64,000 nt of DNA from NCBI RefSeq assembly GCF_026210795.1, contig NC_089436.1, positions 1,302,001 to 1,366,000 on the forward strand, in the 5' to 3' direction. The stretch is from Rhizophagus irregularis (taxonomy: Eukaryota > Glomeromycota > Glomeromycetes > Glomerales > Glomeraceae). Position numbers and translations under genes: made by a program. Below the pieces are notes generated by a model. The model saw nothing but the letters and a program-made list of their open reading frames with translations. It searched no databases and was not told the origin of the DNA. This document shows, piece after piece, positions 45,860-57,515 of the stretch; within the stretch, counting starts at the first letter, position 1, and each line of letters begins with the position of its first letter.

Positions 45860-47555
45860 TCATTTAAGAACGTTTAAATTATTTCAACTGCTTTTATATA
45901 TTTAACTTCCTTCAATTCCTATTATAATTACTAGTAATCACAAAAATTAGCCTCCTGAACAATGTATACGAATAATAAATATTTCCTTGATATTAATATG
46001 GATAGCTTTGACCTTTTGATCAACCAATTCGTAGATCATGATCAAACCATTGTTCTTTTTTTTTTATTGAGCTAATTAAGAAACTTTATTGATAACAGTT
46101 AATGGAATACAAACAATTAATTAACTAGATTGTATATGCGCGTTCAGTATAAATACCTACTGCAAAAATGCTTAGTTAAAAAAGCTAGCCTATAGAAGTT
46201 AATAAACCTAGAAGACCGCCTGCTCAATTTCTACGGAGGTTAGTAATATAGAGGGAAAAACTCACCCAAAGGGCGAAACAAGGAAGAAGACTATAACTAA
46301 AAAGGAATGAGAGAAAAAAAATTTTAATAAAATACTGTATTCTAAAAATTGGAAAATAATTAAATATAAATCATCTAAAAAAGAAAATTATATCTAAAAT
46401 TCCTATACTAATTCACGTTAAAAACTAAATTACATAATTTCACATCATAATTATTTGATACACTAAAAAGTCTATAAACAAGGTCATAATCCCACCCAAC
46501 CAGTATAAGCCCTTCGGTTATTAAACTTTCCATAGGTCAAGCGTAGACGTCCCCAAGTCTTAATACTTTTAACCATTGAATAGTTGCGAAATATCAAAAA
46601 AGTAAAAAAAAAAAAGGCAGTTCGGCCAACATTTATTGATTTTTTCAATCCGCAATCAATCTGCATACAAGTTCTTGCTTTCGATTTCCAATTTCAGTTG
46701 ATCACGTGATGACGTTATGTAAAATAATCTTCCCCAGTATCACCGACATTTTTTCCACCCCCACGTGATTTTGTAATATTCATCACCGGCAGCACACCCA
46801 CCGCGTTTTCACTGTTTATATTTATCTGAGGGACAATTTTTTTTTTGCCTCACAAAATTATTTTTTTCACATCCTTTAAATGTCACCGGTCACGTGGGGT
46901 GGAATTTTAATAATAAAATTGTTGGTGTTAATCCGTGTTATAACGGGACATGTAAAATATCCAATTTTCAAGAACGAAAGCAACGAAGAAAAAAGGTGAA
47001 GGTGAGAGATACGGTATATTCAAAATATTAAAAAAAAATTTCTAATATCGCTATAAAATAGCAAAAACAAATAGATAACCAAATATCTATTCATAACAAA
47101 GGTTTTCTTTCCATAAAACTCATTAAAAGGCCTTTTAGGTTTTCGAAGAAATTTTTCAACAAATAATAGTATGAAGGCAGAGTAACTCCATTTATCTTCG
47201 GGCACTAGTGACTGCCTACACCTTGGGTGACGAGTCCAAGGAGTAGTAAGTGTTTCCTTTCTGTATTTCAAATTAATAAACAGTCAAGAGCTGAAAGATG
47301 TTTAACAGGTACTGCGCCATACTAAGGGTAACGAGGGCAAGAGGAAAGAGTTTTTTGATCAAACCATTGTTCGTAATATGCTCCTCATACTTAGCGCATA
47401 AGAGCTAACCAATTTCTCCTTCCTTTCCGGGATAGCCAATTAGTATAACAACCAATCACAAGAAATATCACTATTAAAATGAAGATCACCTGATATCGTT
47501 AACTATATAGTGCGATCTGTATATAGTGTCAAATAAATCATAAGAAACATTATTT
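45860..47555. other. Gene-free region, locally less AT-rich
   Basis: No confident gene. A minus-strand frame at 47020-47271 reads TPWTRHPRCRQSLVPEDKWS then YSAFILLFVEKF, which has protein-like composition but no family I can name; it may be a transposon relic. 46160-46300 and 46680-46960 are less AT-rich than the surroundings. The inverted repeat at 46748-46910 lies here. Confidence 0.35.
46748..46910. repeat. Inverted repeat, TTCCACCCCCACGTGA ends
   Basis: TTTTTTCCACCCCCACGTGA at 46749-46768 and TCACGTGGGGTGGAATTTT at 46889-46907 are inverted copies with one extra C. About 120 bp lies between, with CACCGG motifs near both ends. Probably a MITE; no ORF. Confidence 0.55.
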
Positions 47556-47559
47556 CCCA

Positions 47560-47955
47560 CTTCTTTTTTACATTTATCATACTGTATATAACCCGACACA
47601 ATTTTCGTTTCCTATTTTTTAAAACGATAGTTTGACGCGAATATTATTTAATATTTGTTTGAAATTTTATTTACATATTGATTTTTTTTTAGAAACAAAT
47701 TGGCAACTATTCTTTATCATGTGCAACAAATTATTTATTATTTTGCATTACTTCACCCTTTTTTTAAAAACCTGTATATTTGCTTGTTGATCGGATGATT
47801 TTTCCGGCTCCCCCCCTAAATAAATTAAAGGGATTTGTTTTTACCCTATTATAAGCAAATTACGTAATGTGATCGCCAAGAAATGGTTTTTTTTATAAGA
47901 ACCCATTGATTTTTTAAAAAAAACACTGATTTTTAAATCATAGTGTTTTTTTTAA
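47560..47955 (+). promoter_or_regulatory. Kinase E upstream region
   Basis: Directly precedes the kinase E ATG and is conserved, inverted, at 17285-17640 before the E-type fragment. Contains CATACTGTATATAACCCGAC (TATATAA at about 47584), GATTACTTCACCC-type and CGGCTCCCCCCC segments. Conservation over about 350 bp reflects shared ancestry. No specific factor site can be named. Confidence 0.45.
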
Positions 47956-49750
47956 ATGGATTATAATCCCGAATCTTCGTTTCGTTCACTGAGCCCTTCT
48001 AGGTCTCAAGATGAATCTCATTCTTATGGTAATTGTTCAGAATGTAAACAAAAACGAACTGCAGTAGCATGGTGTAAAAATTGCGATATAGCGATTTTGA
48101 AAGAAAATTTTTGTAACTGGACCAGCGGAAATTCTATAATTGATAAATTTATAAGGGATACTCAATTAAGTGCTAATGAAAATATAGACCACCTCGAATG
48201 GATTGAATTTGATCAATTTGATTTAGTTGAGAATATTAATAAGCGAGGTGCCTTTAGTTCAATTTATTCGGCAGTTTAGATGGAAGGTCCAAGATGGAAT
48301 TTAGATGAAGAAGCCGAAGTATGGAATCGTAATGGCCCAATTAAGGTTATATTGAAACGTTTGGATAATTCTCAAAATATGAGTCAAGAATTTATAAATC
48401 AAGTAAGTACATAAAATAAAAGTATCTTATTAACGAATTTTGAGATTGTTCTGCTATCAATCTCAAATTGATTATATATTCAAATGTCTAGAAATAAATT
48501 ATAAATTATGCATTAATTGCCCCATAAAATTCTACCTGGATGGGATATTAATTTTATCCTTTGAAGCTTATCATTATTGTTTAATAAACTATGATAAGCT
48601 CATGAATTAAATTGATATCCCACCATTGGTGAATGAACTTAATAAAATTAGATGATTAAGTCCTTTCATAGAATGTATAAATTATTAATGCATAATTGGT
48701 ATAGCCAGAATAACAAACACTGGATATAAACATTACTCCGGATCTTCAGTAGATCAAATATAAACAATTATGCGAGTAATGCGACGTTAAAACCTAGATG
48801 CATTTAATTAATCTATTTATATTACAAACAATAGAATATATATTAATATTATGTTTTTTTTTGTTTTTTTTCTCTGCTTTTTTTTAAAAAAAAATTTATA
48901 ATTTACTCAAAAAAAGTTATGCAAATACCACAAATGTTTACAAAATGGAGCACTTGCGGATTGTTTTGGTATAACAAAAGATCCAACTTCGTGTTATATG
49001 TTCGTTATAAGATATTACAAAAATGGAAATTTATATTCGTATCTCGATGAAACTATGGGAATTCTCCGCTGGAGAGATATTGTAGATATGTTGTGGTCAA
49101 TCTCTGAGGGACTTCATGTTATTCATGAGTATAATCTCGTTCATGGGCATTTACATGGAGGAAATGTATTAGTTGAAAACGAAATGGACTCAATTGATAC
49201 TAAAATCACGGATACTGGATTACACGGGCCTTTTGATAAACAAATACCACTACAACACGTGTATGGCGTGATACCTTTTGTTGCGCCAGAGGTCTTTAAT
49301 GGAAATACACTAACTAAAGAATCTGATATCTATAGCTTTGGCATGATCATGTGGATGTTATCAGCTGGCGTACGTCCTTATCACGATAAATCTCATGATT
49401 CACAACTTATACAAGAAATCTACTCAGGATTAAGACCAAATGTTATTAGTGGAACTCCACCCGTTTTCGCTAGATTAATGTTACAATGTTTAGATGCTGA
49501 TCCATCGAATAGACCAACAGCATCTCAACTTTGTGAGTATTTAGGAAATTGGACAGCAATCTGTGACGATACTGATCCATCAGATTTATCTAATCAATTT
49601 GATCTTGCAGAAGAAATTAAATTCGCAGATTTAGATAAGTTAAAGTTTAATATTGCACCATGTCATGAAAATGCTATTTATTTTAGTCGCCCATTAGATT
49701 CTACTATTAATAGTGAATCTTCTACGCAATTTTTCAGTGGAAAAATGTAA
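47956..49750 (+). pseudogene. Kinase E: kinase-like gene with TAG in exon 1
   Basis: Exon 1 is 47956-48402 (149 codons, CAA|GTAAGT donor), the intron 48403-48916 (514 bp) and exon 2 48917-49750 (AAAAAAAG|TTATGC acceptor). Apart from codon 108 (TAG, 48277-48279), where the other members have the Trp of SA(I/V)WMEGP, both exons are open and would give 426 codons. Motifs: CSECKQKRTAVAWCKNC, WTSGN, NKRGAF, VILKRL, HGH for HRD, LHGGN, DTG, APE. The C-terminus is extended by about ten residues (STINSESSTQFFSGKM end). The long intron carries a foldback insertion. Most simply a young pseudogene. Read-through at the TAG or an assembly error at one base are alternatives. Confidence 0.72.
48503..48700. 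mobile_element. About 200-bp foldback MITE inside the kinase E intron
   Basis: The outer ends AATTATGCATTAATTG and ATTAATGCATAATTGG are inverted. The middle arms are GGATGGGATATTAATTT and AATTGATATCCCACC. The centre is AAGCTTATCATTATTGTTTA against TAAACTATGATAAGCT. The homologous intron start in the pseudogene at 22.98 kb continues without it, and the other family introns are 84-98 bp. Confidence 0.65.
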
Positions 49751-50049
49751 ATGCATAAATGTTGTCACTAATTTTAATCGAGTATACCCATTTATTCATT
49801 TAATAATAAGTAATAATTTAATTTCGTATATTTCACGTAGCATTGAAAATTTAAAAATTAATATGATATGTGAATTCGTCAAATTCATTAGTTTTAAATT
49901 CGATTCGTTACCAAACTCTTTTTTTTCGAAATCACAAATTTGTTTATATAGTAACTATCCCTTTGGTGCCATTTTACTAAGATTTTATAAGTTTTTTTTT
50001 ATTTATGCAAAATATATGATATATATGATAATAAATTATGTTTAAAATA

Positions 50050-50455
50050 ATATTTAAAAAATGGATATAATATTTTTTCGTATGTGCGATATATCGCCCC
50101 CCTTTTGGCAAGTTTTATATAAATTTTCTAATTCTCAATTTTTTTTTTATTTTTTTACATTTTTGGCGCAAACCTTTATGTACCTATTGTAGGACTTTTA
50201 AAAACCACATAGTATGCGTATTTTTGCCTGCTTTACAATTTTATTTAGTATATCAAAAAGGGTTTAAATACTGTTTTTGACTTTGATATGGGATGCGATA
50301 TTTCACGGGTGCGATAAAAAACAAACCCGTTTAAAAATATATATAACAATCACCATGCATATAACACCCAATTTTTTTTACTATGATCGATATAATAAAT
50401 TGAGCATTGAACATATAGTATATATATGTATATCAAAATTTAAATGATTTTTTTT
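50050..50455. other. Gene-free spacer after kinase E
   Basis: AT-rich. Two CGATATTTC / GATATATCG segments near 50090 and 50290 with GTGCGATA may be repeat ends. No gene. Confidence 0.35.
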
Positions 50456-50459
50456 TTAT

Positions 50460-50950
50460 TGCAGTATAGTCATGTTTAGGCTGAAGACTTACGAGTACGT
50501 AAGTTGGAACCACCATCCAATTTAAGACAATTCACAACACTCAAGCAACCCCTAACAAAGCTCAGGTAGGTCTTATTTCATACCGTCACAGACTTGACGA
50601 ACTCTTCCCTAAAGTAACTACATAAGGTTAAACCAGGCTTCTATATTTTGAAACCCCACCCAGCCATTACAGATTACTTAAATAGAGGATTACATGATGC
50701 AACGGACTACCATCTAGATACCCTTCCATAACCCGATATTAGGTATGTAAGCTCACTTAAAGGCCATTACAGCCCACGATTCTTACACACCAGAGCTACA
50801 GTTGTATTATCCCCCAGTAGTATGGCAAGTGAATCTGCATCAAATGATCGTACCATCATGCGAGTGACTACTAGGACAGGAAGACAGCAGAGGGTGCAGG
50901 ATCATCTTACCAAAAGGTTAACCTTACCCCAAGAATCACCAGCACGTTTG
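50460..50950 (+). pseudogene. Possible retroelement gag-like relic
   Basis: A patch clearly less AT-rich than its surroundings. Plus-strand pieces in shifting frames read GLISYRHRLDELFPKVTT (about 50567-50620) and YILKPHPAITDYLNRGLHDA then TDYHLDTLP (about 50645-50730), recalling the YxxRLDEL and FLxGL pattern of retrotransposon gag proteins. Multiple stops. No LTR or reverse transcriptase was seen, so the identification is tentative. Confidence 0.3.
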
Positions 50951-53900
50951 GTTAAAATGAATTAACTGGTTAAAATTAACGATCTTTGAATTATAATTCC
51001 GGCCAAAATTTTCTTAATTCTGGCCAAATTCGTAATGCAGGCCTAAAATCGGTTAAAATTGAAAATTTTAGGTCAAATGTAATGACGCATTTGTACAAAA
51101 TAATCCTCAAACTAAATATGGAAAATAAAACTTCTTGTTGGCCTCTAAGTATTTATATAAAAATTTTTCAAATGCTTTTTTTTTTAAGTTAGAACTTAAT
51201 TAGAAGTTGGTGTTTTTTTTCCCCATTAAAATAAAAAGTAATGTGAAAAACTTAAAATTTGTCAAATATAGTGAGCAATATAAGTTTTTAAATTAAAAAA
51301 AAAAATATTTTATGACATTGTATAATAAAAAACAAAATAAAACATACAAATTTAAGCAAATTTTCAAATACAATTCAAAAATCCCTTTTTTTTATTTTAT
51401 TTGTATAATTGTATTGTAAAATTTTAACTATTTTGGTAGTTTTTAATTGTTAAATAACCTATTTATTAAATATGAAGAATAAAAAAATATTAAAATAGAA
51501 ATAAAGTTAAAAATAAATATTTCGTAGTTTTATTTAGTTAAAATAAATTAATTATTCAAAAATAACTATAGTAACATTATTTCATTCTTGTTTTCTATAA
51601 TAAATGAAATTTTGTCATTATTTCATATTGAAAAACAGAAAAATTTTGGTAGATTCAATAATAACTAAAAATCCAGTTGGATAACCGGCTTTATTACCTT
51701 AGTAAAAGTGTTTTTTTTTAAAAAAAATTATGACTAAAAACGATATATTTACTATTAGTTAAATATTTCTCTTTAAAGTTTTATTGATGCAAAAAAGCTC
51801 TTTTTTACCAAAAAACCAGTTTTTTCGTGTTTATACGAAACCTACTTAAAACCCGCCTTTACAACCTTAGAAAATTTTCTCCCCGTGAAAATTACATGTA
51901 TTTTCGTTGTTAGAATTATTTATTTGTCCATACTTTTAAAAGGATCAATGGTTAATTATAAAATGAAAATGCTCTGCATGTTACATCATGCACAGTGATT
52001 GATAAGAAACGAATTCGTGCTATAAAAAATGGTGCTTGTCTTTGGGTAGTGTAAGGGTTAGTTTGCATAGATCCGACAGCTAACAAGAGGGCATGATTTT
52101 TAAGCCCACTTATAAATATTCTGTTATGCAAACTGAATATTATCTTCGCCCTTCTTGACTTTCACCCTTTTTTTGTCGAATTGGTCAAAAAGAGTCACCA
52201 ATTTTTTATAGTGAATTAATTTTTTGAGGGACCCTCCCTGTCTTGTTTTTCATTGTTTTATGTGATACGCTATTTAATTAGTATTTATATTATTGGAATT
52301 TCAACTCCAAATAGGAAACTTTATTTGTAATAATTGCATTATTATTACTTACATATTAAGAAACAAAATAAAACGGATATCAAATACTAGTAAGTTTAGA
52401 ATTTTTTTTTTAGTCATTGCATATTACGTAAGTTATCACTTCCAAATCAGCAACGCTATTAGTATTGTTGTATAATTGGGTGTTCCTTTTTTTTTCTTTG
52501 AGTAAAAGAAACAAAGAAAAAATACTTTTCAAGCAAATATAACAAATCAAATTTTTTCTAAATATTAAAGTACTTTTTAAACAATACATGTAATAATACA
52601 AACGTAAAAATTATTAATTAAAACCTATATCATTACTAAATTTGAAAATTTTCATTTAATTAATGTATTATTACTTTAATATTATCCTACATTAAAAATG
52701 AGTCTCTATATGTAAATTAATTCAAAAATAATTCCTTATTATAGTACTATTTAAGTATAGATTTTCAATGGGGGCTTAAAAATGTCAATTCGGTTTGACA
52801 TCTCAGGATTATCATTATCACGCCACATAAAGTATGTGACATTTTATGCAAGCGACAAATAGAGATCAGACCACAAAAAAAAGTCGCAGAGATAAATATA
52901 AACAATGCGACCACTTCCATCACGTGATCTTGTGACAAAATCATGTGGTAAGATTTACCTACTTCGCTACACTAAACTGACATAAATGTTTAATAATCAT
53001 TATCTAAGATTACATCCAATGAAGTTTAACTGACGGAGTGCTTTCTAAAAAAGGCTCGTGGAAAAATACATAATAGTATTTTGTGCATTGCTGTTGATAT
53101 TGGACAGAATTTTAATTTCGTACTAATTACGAAAACTATAAGAAATAAAAAACATGAAGCTCAAATACTCCCCATCCAATAATATATTTTTATATATTAA
53201 AATCAACTCTAAGCTTATCCAGGGATGCATTTATTTCACCGAAAATCGCCTCGACAAACAAACTTACCGACAGTTAAGGGTCCAGTATAATTAGTACGTC
53301 ATCTCGCATATGGCAAAAAAAATTGTGTTTTTAATTCGTTACTAGAAAAATCTTTCAATATTTTTCAAAAATCTGCTTAAAAATGTCTATTAGAAAGCCA
53401 GAGCTTCTGTCTTTAAATAAAGAAGCATAATAAAAATAAAGTTTATTCAGAAAAACTAATTGCAAATTCTAAGTTATATCAAAAAATTCTTAAGCATTAT
53501 TTATTCAAAAAAATTTTTACTAAAACCATTTTATTTTTTTTTCCTTTTAATCTAAATACAAAATATCTCATATTTTTGTGAAGTAATAATTGGAATGTTA
53601 TAATTTATAATGAAATGAAGGGGCAAATAAATTAATTTTAATAATCCAAAATTATATTTATATGTTCGGCATTTGTAGAGTTAATTAACTTTAATGCATC
53701 GATAAAAGAAGGTAGTTTCATAAGGTTTTATCCATAATACTATTTCAGAAATGTTAATAATGGTTAAAATTTTTTAATACATAGCTAGATGTATGTTTCT
53801 TTTCTATTTGAATGTATAATAAAATTAATACTATACAGTGGTTGTGAATTCCATGTTGTTAATTTCTCGGTCACGTGATATTATCAGTTGGATTTGCTGA

Positions 53901-55670
53901 GTAATCACACGAAAGTATTCATAATTATATATGCAACATGTGAAATGATGATTATGGTGGTAGAGTGTGATAAACATACAGTATTGCGCTGCCAATTGTG
54001 AGGTATAGCCTTGATTAGAAATTAAATAATAAATTCAATCCTATGGGTGCATTCTTGGGATTGGATTGAGTTGACGTCTCAATCAGATTCACAAATTAAA
54101 AATCCGATTTGGAATAGATTGAGTTGATCCAATGGATTGAATTTTACTATTAAATTTCCAATCCCCACATAGTATTTAAACGTATGTATAACGTATAATT
54201 TCATATCTTGGGTAGAAAAAATGTCACGTGGGCTAGTTATTGAGCTTGTAATTGCATATTCTTCTTCATAATTTAGAGAAGCAAGATATTAATGTATCAC
54301 AGCAATTTACAATCTTAAGAAATTTACCCTAACATAAAAAATTAATAATCTTTTTCATATGATTAAAATTAAAAATTTTTAAATGATGAAAATTTATCAG
54401 GTTGTCAATTTTTTTTAAAAAATCTTATTAATAATATAAATAAAAAAAAATTAATTGTTTTTTATTCGGATAATTCAGTAAAAATAATTTTAACTAAAAG
54501 GGATTTTATTTATTTATTATTTACAGGATTTGAAAGTTTTTTTTTATTAAATATTTTTTTTTAAAAAAAAAATTAACGATCGCAATATCTATGACAATGA
54601 TCTCGTGATACAGAAGTAAATTTAGAAATTTGATCTGGATATTTTTTTTTACAGTTTATATATATGTGGATATGATGTGTGTGTATGTGATATGAGTGGA
54701 TATGATAATATGATATGGATAGGATACTGATGGGACATACTTCAACTCCCTAACATATGTAGGTAAGAAAAATAAACATAGTTCTTAAAACTACCAAATG
54801 TATAATCCATAGTATCCCACTCTTCGAAAACCGTTTAACGTATACCAACGATAACAAATTATTGAACGTCCTATAGCAATTGTCACAATGTAGAACGATA
54901 ACGCCAATAAATTCAACAGATCCCACTCATCCCACTCAAAACTATGCAAATACTCCGAATTTATCATTGAATTCATTAATAGTTTTCTGGAAAAAAAAAC
55001 CAGAAAAACATGTGAAAATTCTAATCACAAAAATCATTGTTGCATAACCAAACCTAATTATAAAATTTGTAGAAAACATTATGTTAGTCATATTGCGTGG
55101 TAATAATCACATTACAAACAGTATAGTATGAATTTATTCAATATTCAATACAATTTTTAGCAAATTATAAAAAAAAAATAATTTATCTTTCTTGGAAATG
55201 TTCTTTTTAAATACGGTATATACTATATTATTATATTTTTTTACTTCGCCCAAAGCGTTGATTTCTACCAAACAAATTGTACTATCATGCAATTATTAGT
55301 CAATTATGAGTATTACCGCGTGAACTTTCTTTTAATCATGATACTTTTGGAAAAAATTATCGAATTATTATTTTTTTATATAATTTGTTTTTAATATTTG
55401 TAACTGATTAAGAAAATTTTTTTTTTATAAATAATTTGTTTATAATTTTTGTACAAGCTGATTAAACCGATTTATTATTCTTTTAACTTATTATACATTT
55501 TTTAACCGCGTATATTTTATAAATTTAATCTAATAATGTAACCCTTAAGTAATAGTTAGAAGTTTATTAATGTTCAGATTATTAGGACTATGCGAACTCA
55601 GATAAGAGCAATTAAGAATTTAAGAAGATGGGTTATCCCGTGTACCTGTATTATCTAACTCGTTAAACCC
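50951..55670. other. Long gene-free AT-rich stretch
   Basis: No maintained ORF. Noted items: the segment 52588-52700 shared with 16985-17100; GTCGCAGAG/GCGACC and CACGTGAT motifs at 52850-52960 and 53870; a GGATTGGATTGAGTTGA / GATTGAGTTGATCCAA repetition at 54058-54150; a GGATATGA-rich patch at 54660-54740. Otherwise homopolymer-rich sequence. Confidence 0.45.
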
Positions 55671-55675
55671 CTATG

Positions 55676-56142
55676 CTAATGAAAAACTTTTTTCTTTATT
55701 AATAAGATTATCATTTTGTCGCTGGAGTTGCTTAATTTTGGTTTCATCGCGTTATTTATTTCTTGTAATGAATTACTAACTGAAAATTGCCGCTTGTAAA
55801 GACTTTGTGACATATATTCATATGCCTTATTTTGAAGGTAGGGAGAAATAAGTTTTCCTTCATTTGGACCTTTAGGATAACGCATGGTTTTAATGAGATG
55901 ATTTGCTGTTGGAACCTCTTCTTCAGATAATTCTTGAATCGAAGAAATTAAGTTAATTCGTTCTTTGCTTGATTCTGTCAGTTTTGTTATTAGATCTAAA
56001 GTATTATCAAGTTTTGTTCATCCATTTTGTTTATAATCTCATCAATTTTTCTTTTTTTGTCATTTCTCTTCATATTTAATTTTTGGGCTTCTATTTCTCG
56101 TGCTTTTTTCAAGTGGCGGGCTTGTTTTGAAGGGCGAGTCAT
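55676..56142 (-). pseudogene. Frameshifted basic coiled-coil-like protein, unrecognised
   Basis: ATG at 56142 opens a strongly basic start (MTRPSKQARHLKKAREIEAQ then KLNMKRNDKKRKIDEI) and runs to about 56010. A one-base shift there is needed to continue in the long open frame LDLITKLTESSKERI ... EEEVPTANHLIKTMRYP ... GKLISPYLQNKAYEYM, ending at 55676. The total would be about 155 codons. The basic start and helical character suggest a DNA-binding accessory protein or transposon-encoded protein. I do not recognise the family. Confidence 0.5.
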
Positions 56143-57059
56143 TTTCCCACTAAATTATCCGAAATCTTTACTTAAATGCTAATAAAGCGTAAGTTATTAA
56201 ATTTTAAACACCGTAAAGTTAAATAGATACATGATATCTTCAAGAAACATAAAATACCTCTTTTTTTCAAAACTTACGATAAAAAAGTTTTATTATGGTT
56301 AGAAGATTTAATTTATTAATTTCGAAGATTTAATGACTTTTTTTTAAAAAAAAAAGATCTATTTCGTGAAAGAGACAGATAATTTGGAGTAATTTCGCAA
56401 AGTTTGAAATGAAAACGTTAAGAAAGATCCAGAGTTACTAAAGAAAGAAAATATAGTTTTATTAATAATAAATTTATTATAAAATAGTTTAAATTATACT
56501 ATAAAATAGCTTAATACGTAAAAATCTTCAATAGTAAATTTTATTATAGGACTATACATAGTTTTGATTTAATTAGTTGACTGCGCACCCCACAGTCACA
56601 TGCTGCGGCTCCTAAGTTGCGACGGACTCCCGTTTTCCTAATTAATTTACTTCACAAAATTTATTATCGGTTTAAACTTTCTTTTAATCATGAAATTCTC
56701 ACTTATGCATCATGTGATAGTTAAAATTAATACAGAAAATGAAAACGGATTTTCATCGAAGCCTTTTAAATTTGAAGCTTAGGCTAGAACATACTCACTA
56801 TTAGAATATCACACCGATTTTCATTTTCAGATGTAGAAAACGCGTAATTTTAAATGCACACTTTGTAAATAGAGTAATAGAAATAGGTTTTACAATTTTA
56901 ATTCTAATTTACGTTTAATAAATATATCAAGCCATAATACTCAACTTTTAGTTCATTTAAAAAAAGGATCTATTAATAACATCAAAACGCGTGATTTTAC
57001 CGAAATATAATTTAAATTAATAGGAGATTTAAATATATTTTATTTTTATTTTTATTCGT
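56143..57059. other. Gene-free spacer with repeat relic
   Basis: 56395-56640 resembles 11390-11600. A less AT-rich patch (TGCGCACCCCACAGTCACAT ... GTTGCGACGGACTCCCG) lies at 56580-56635. No gene. Confidence 0.4.
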
Positions 57060-57515
57060 TCAGTTATGATAAAACGATTGAGTTATTTATTTTGCGATAA
57101 AAATTCTTAAATGACAAGCTTATAACAACACTCGATTAATGTTAATTATTAAAAAAGATCATTTTGCGATAAAAATTCTTAAATGATAAGTTCATAACAA
57201 CACTCGATCAATGATAATTATAAAAAAAAGATAAAGTTTGTGATTTCCTCGCGAACGAATGATAATATAAAAAAAAAAACGAATTAAGGGAATAAATAAA
57301 TTTCCGATTGTGACGACCGGCGTTAAAATGGAATTAAGCGTTATTCAATGCCAATTTTTTTCTTAATTTACTACGATTCTATATATTCTATATTTATGAA
57401 TTGAATGCTAAACCGAAATGATAAAAACTCTAATAAAACTGATTTTGCCTAAAAAAATTTAAATTGATTGCGAATGATATACGTGAAATTTTGCCGAATT
57501 TTTCTTATATAAACT
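57060..57515 (-). other. 3' flanking module downstream of X4, with internal tandem copy
   Basis: X-type module. The segment TTTTGCGATAAAAATTCTTAAATGA ... ATAACAACACTCGAT occurs twice in tandem (57089-57140 and 57162-57215). It then continues AAGTTTGTGATTTCCTC and CGACCGGCGTTAAAATGGAA. Confidence 0.55.

Noticed and set aside
49713-50045. 110-codon ORF overlapping the end of kinase E
   Set aside because: Out of frame with kinase E, low complexity and over its 3' flank; no homologous frame after the other kinases.
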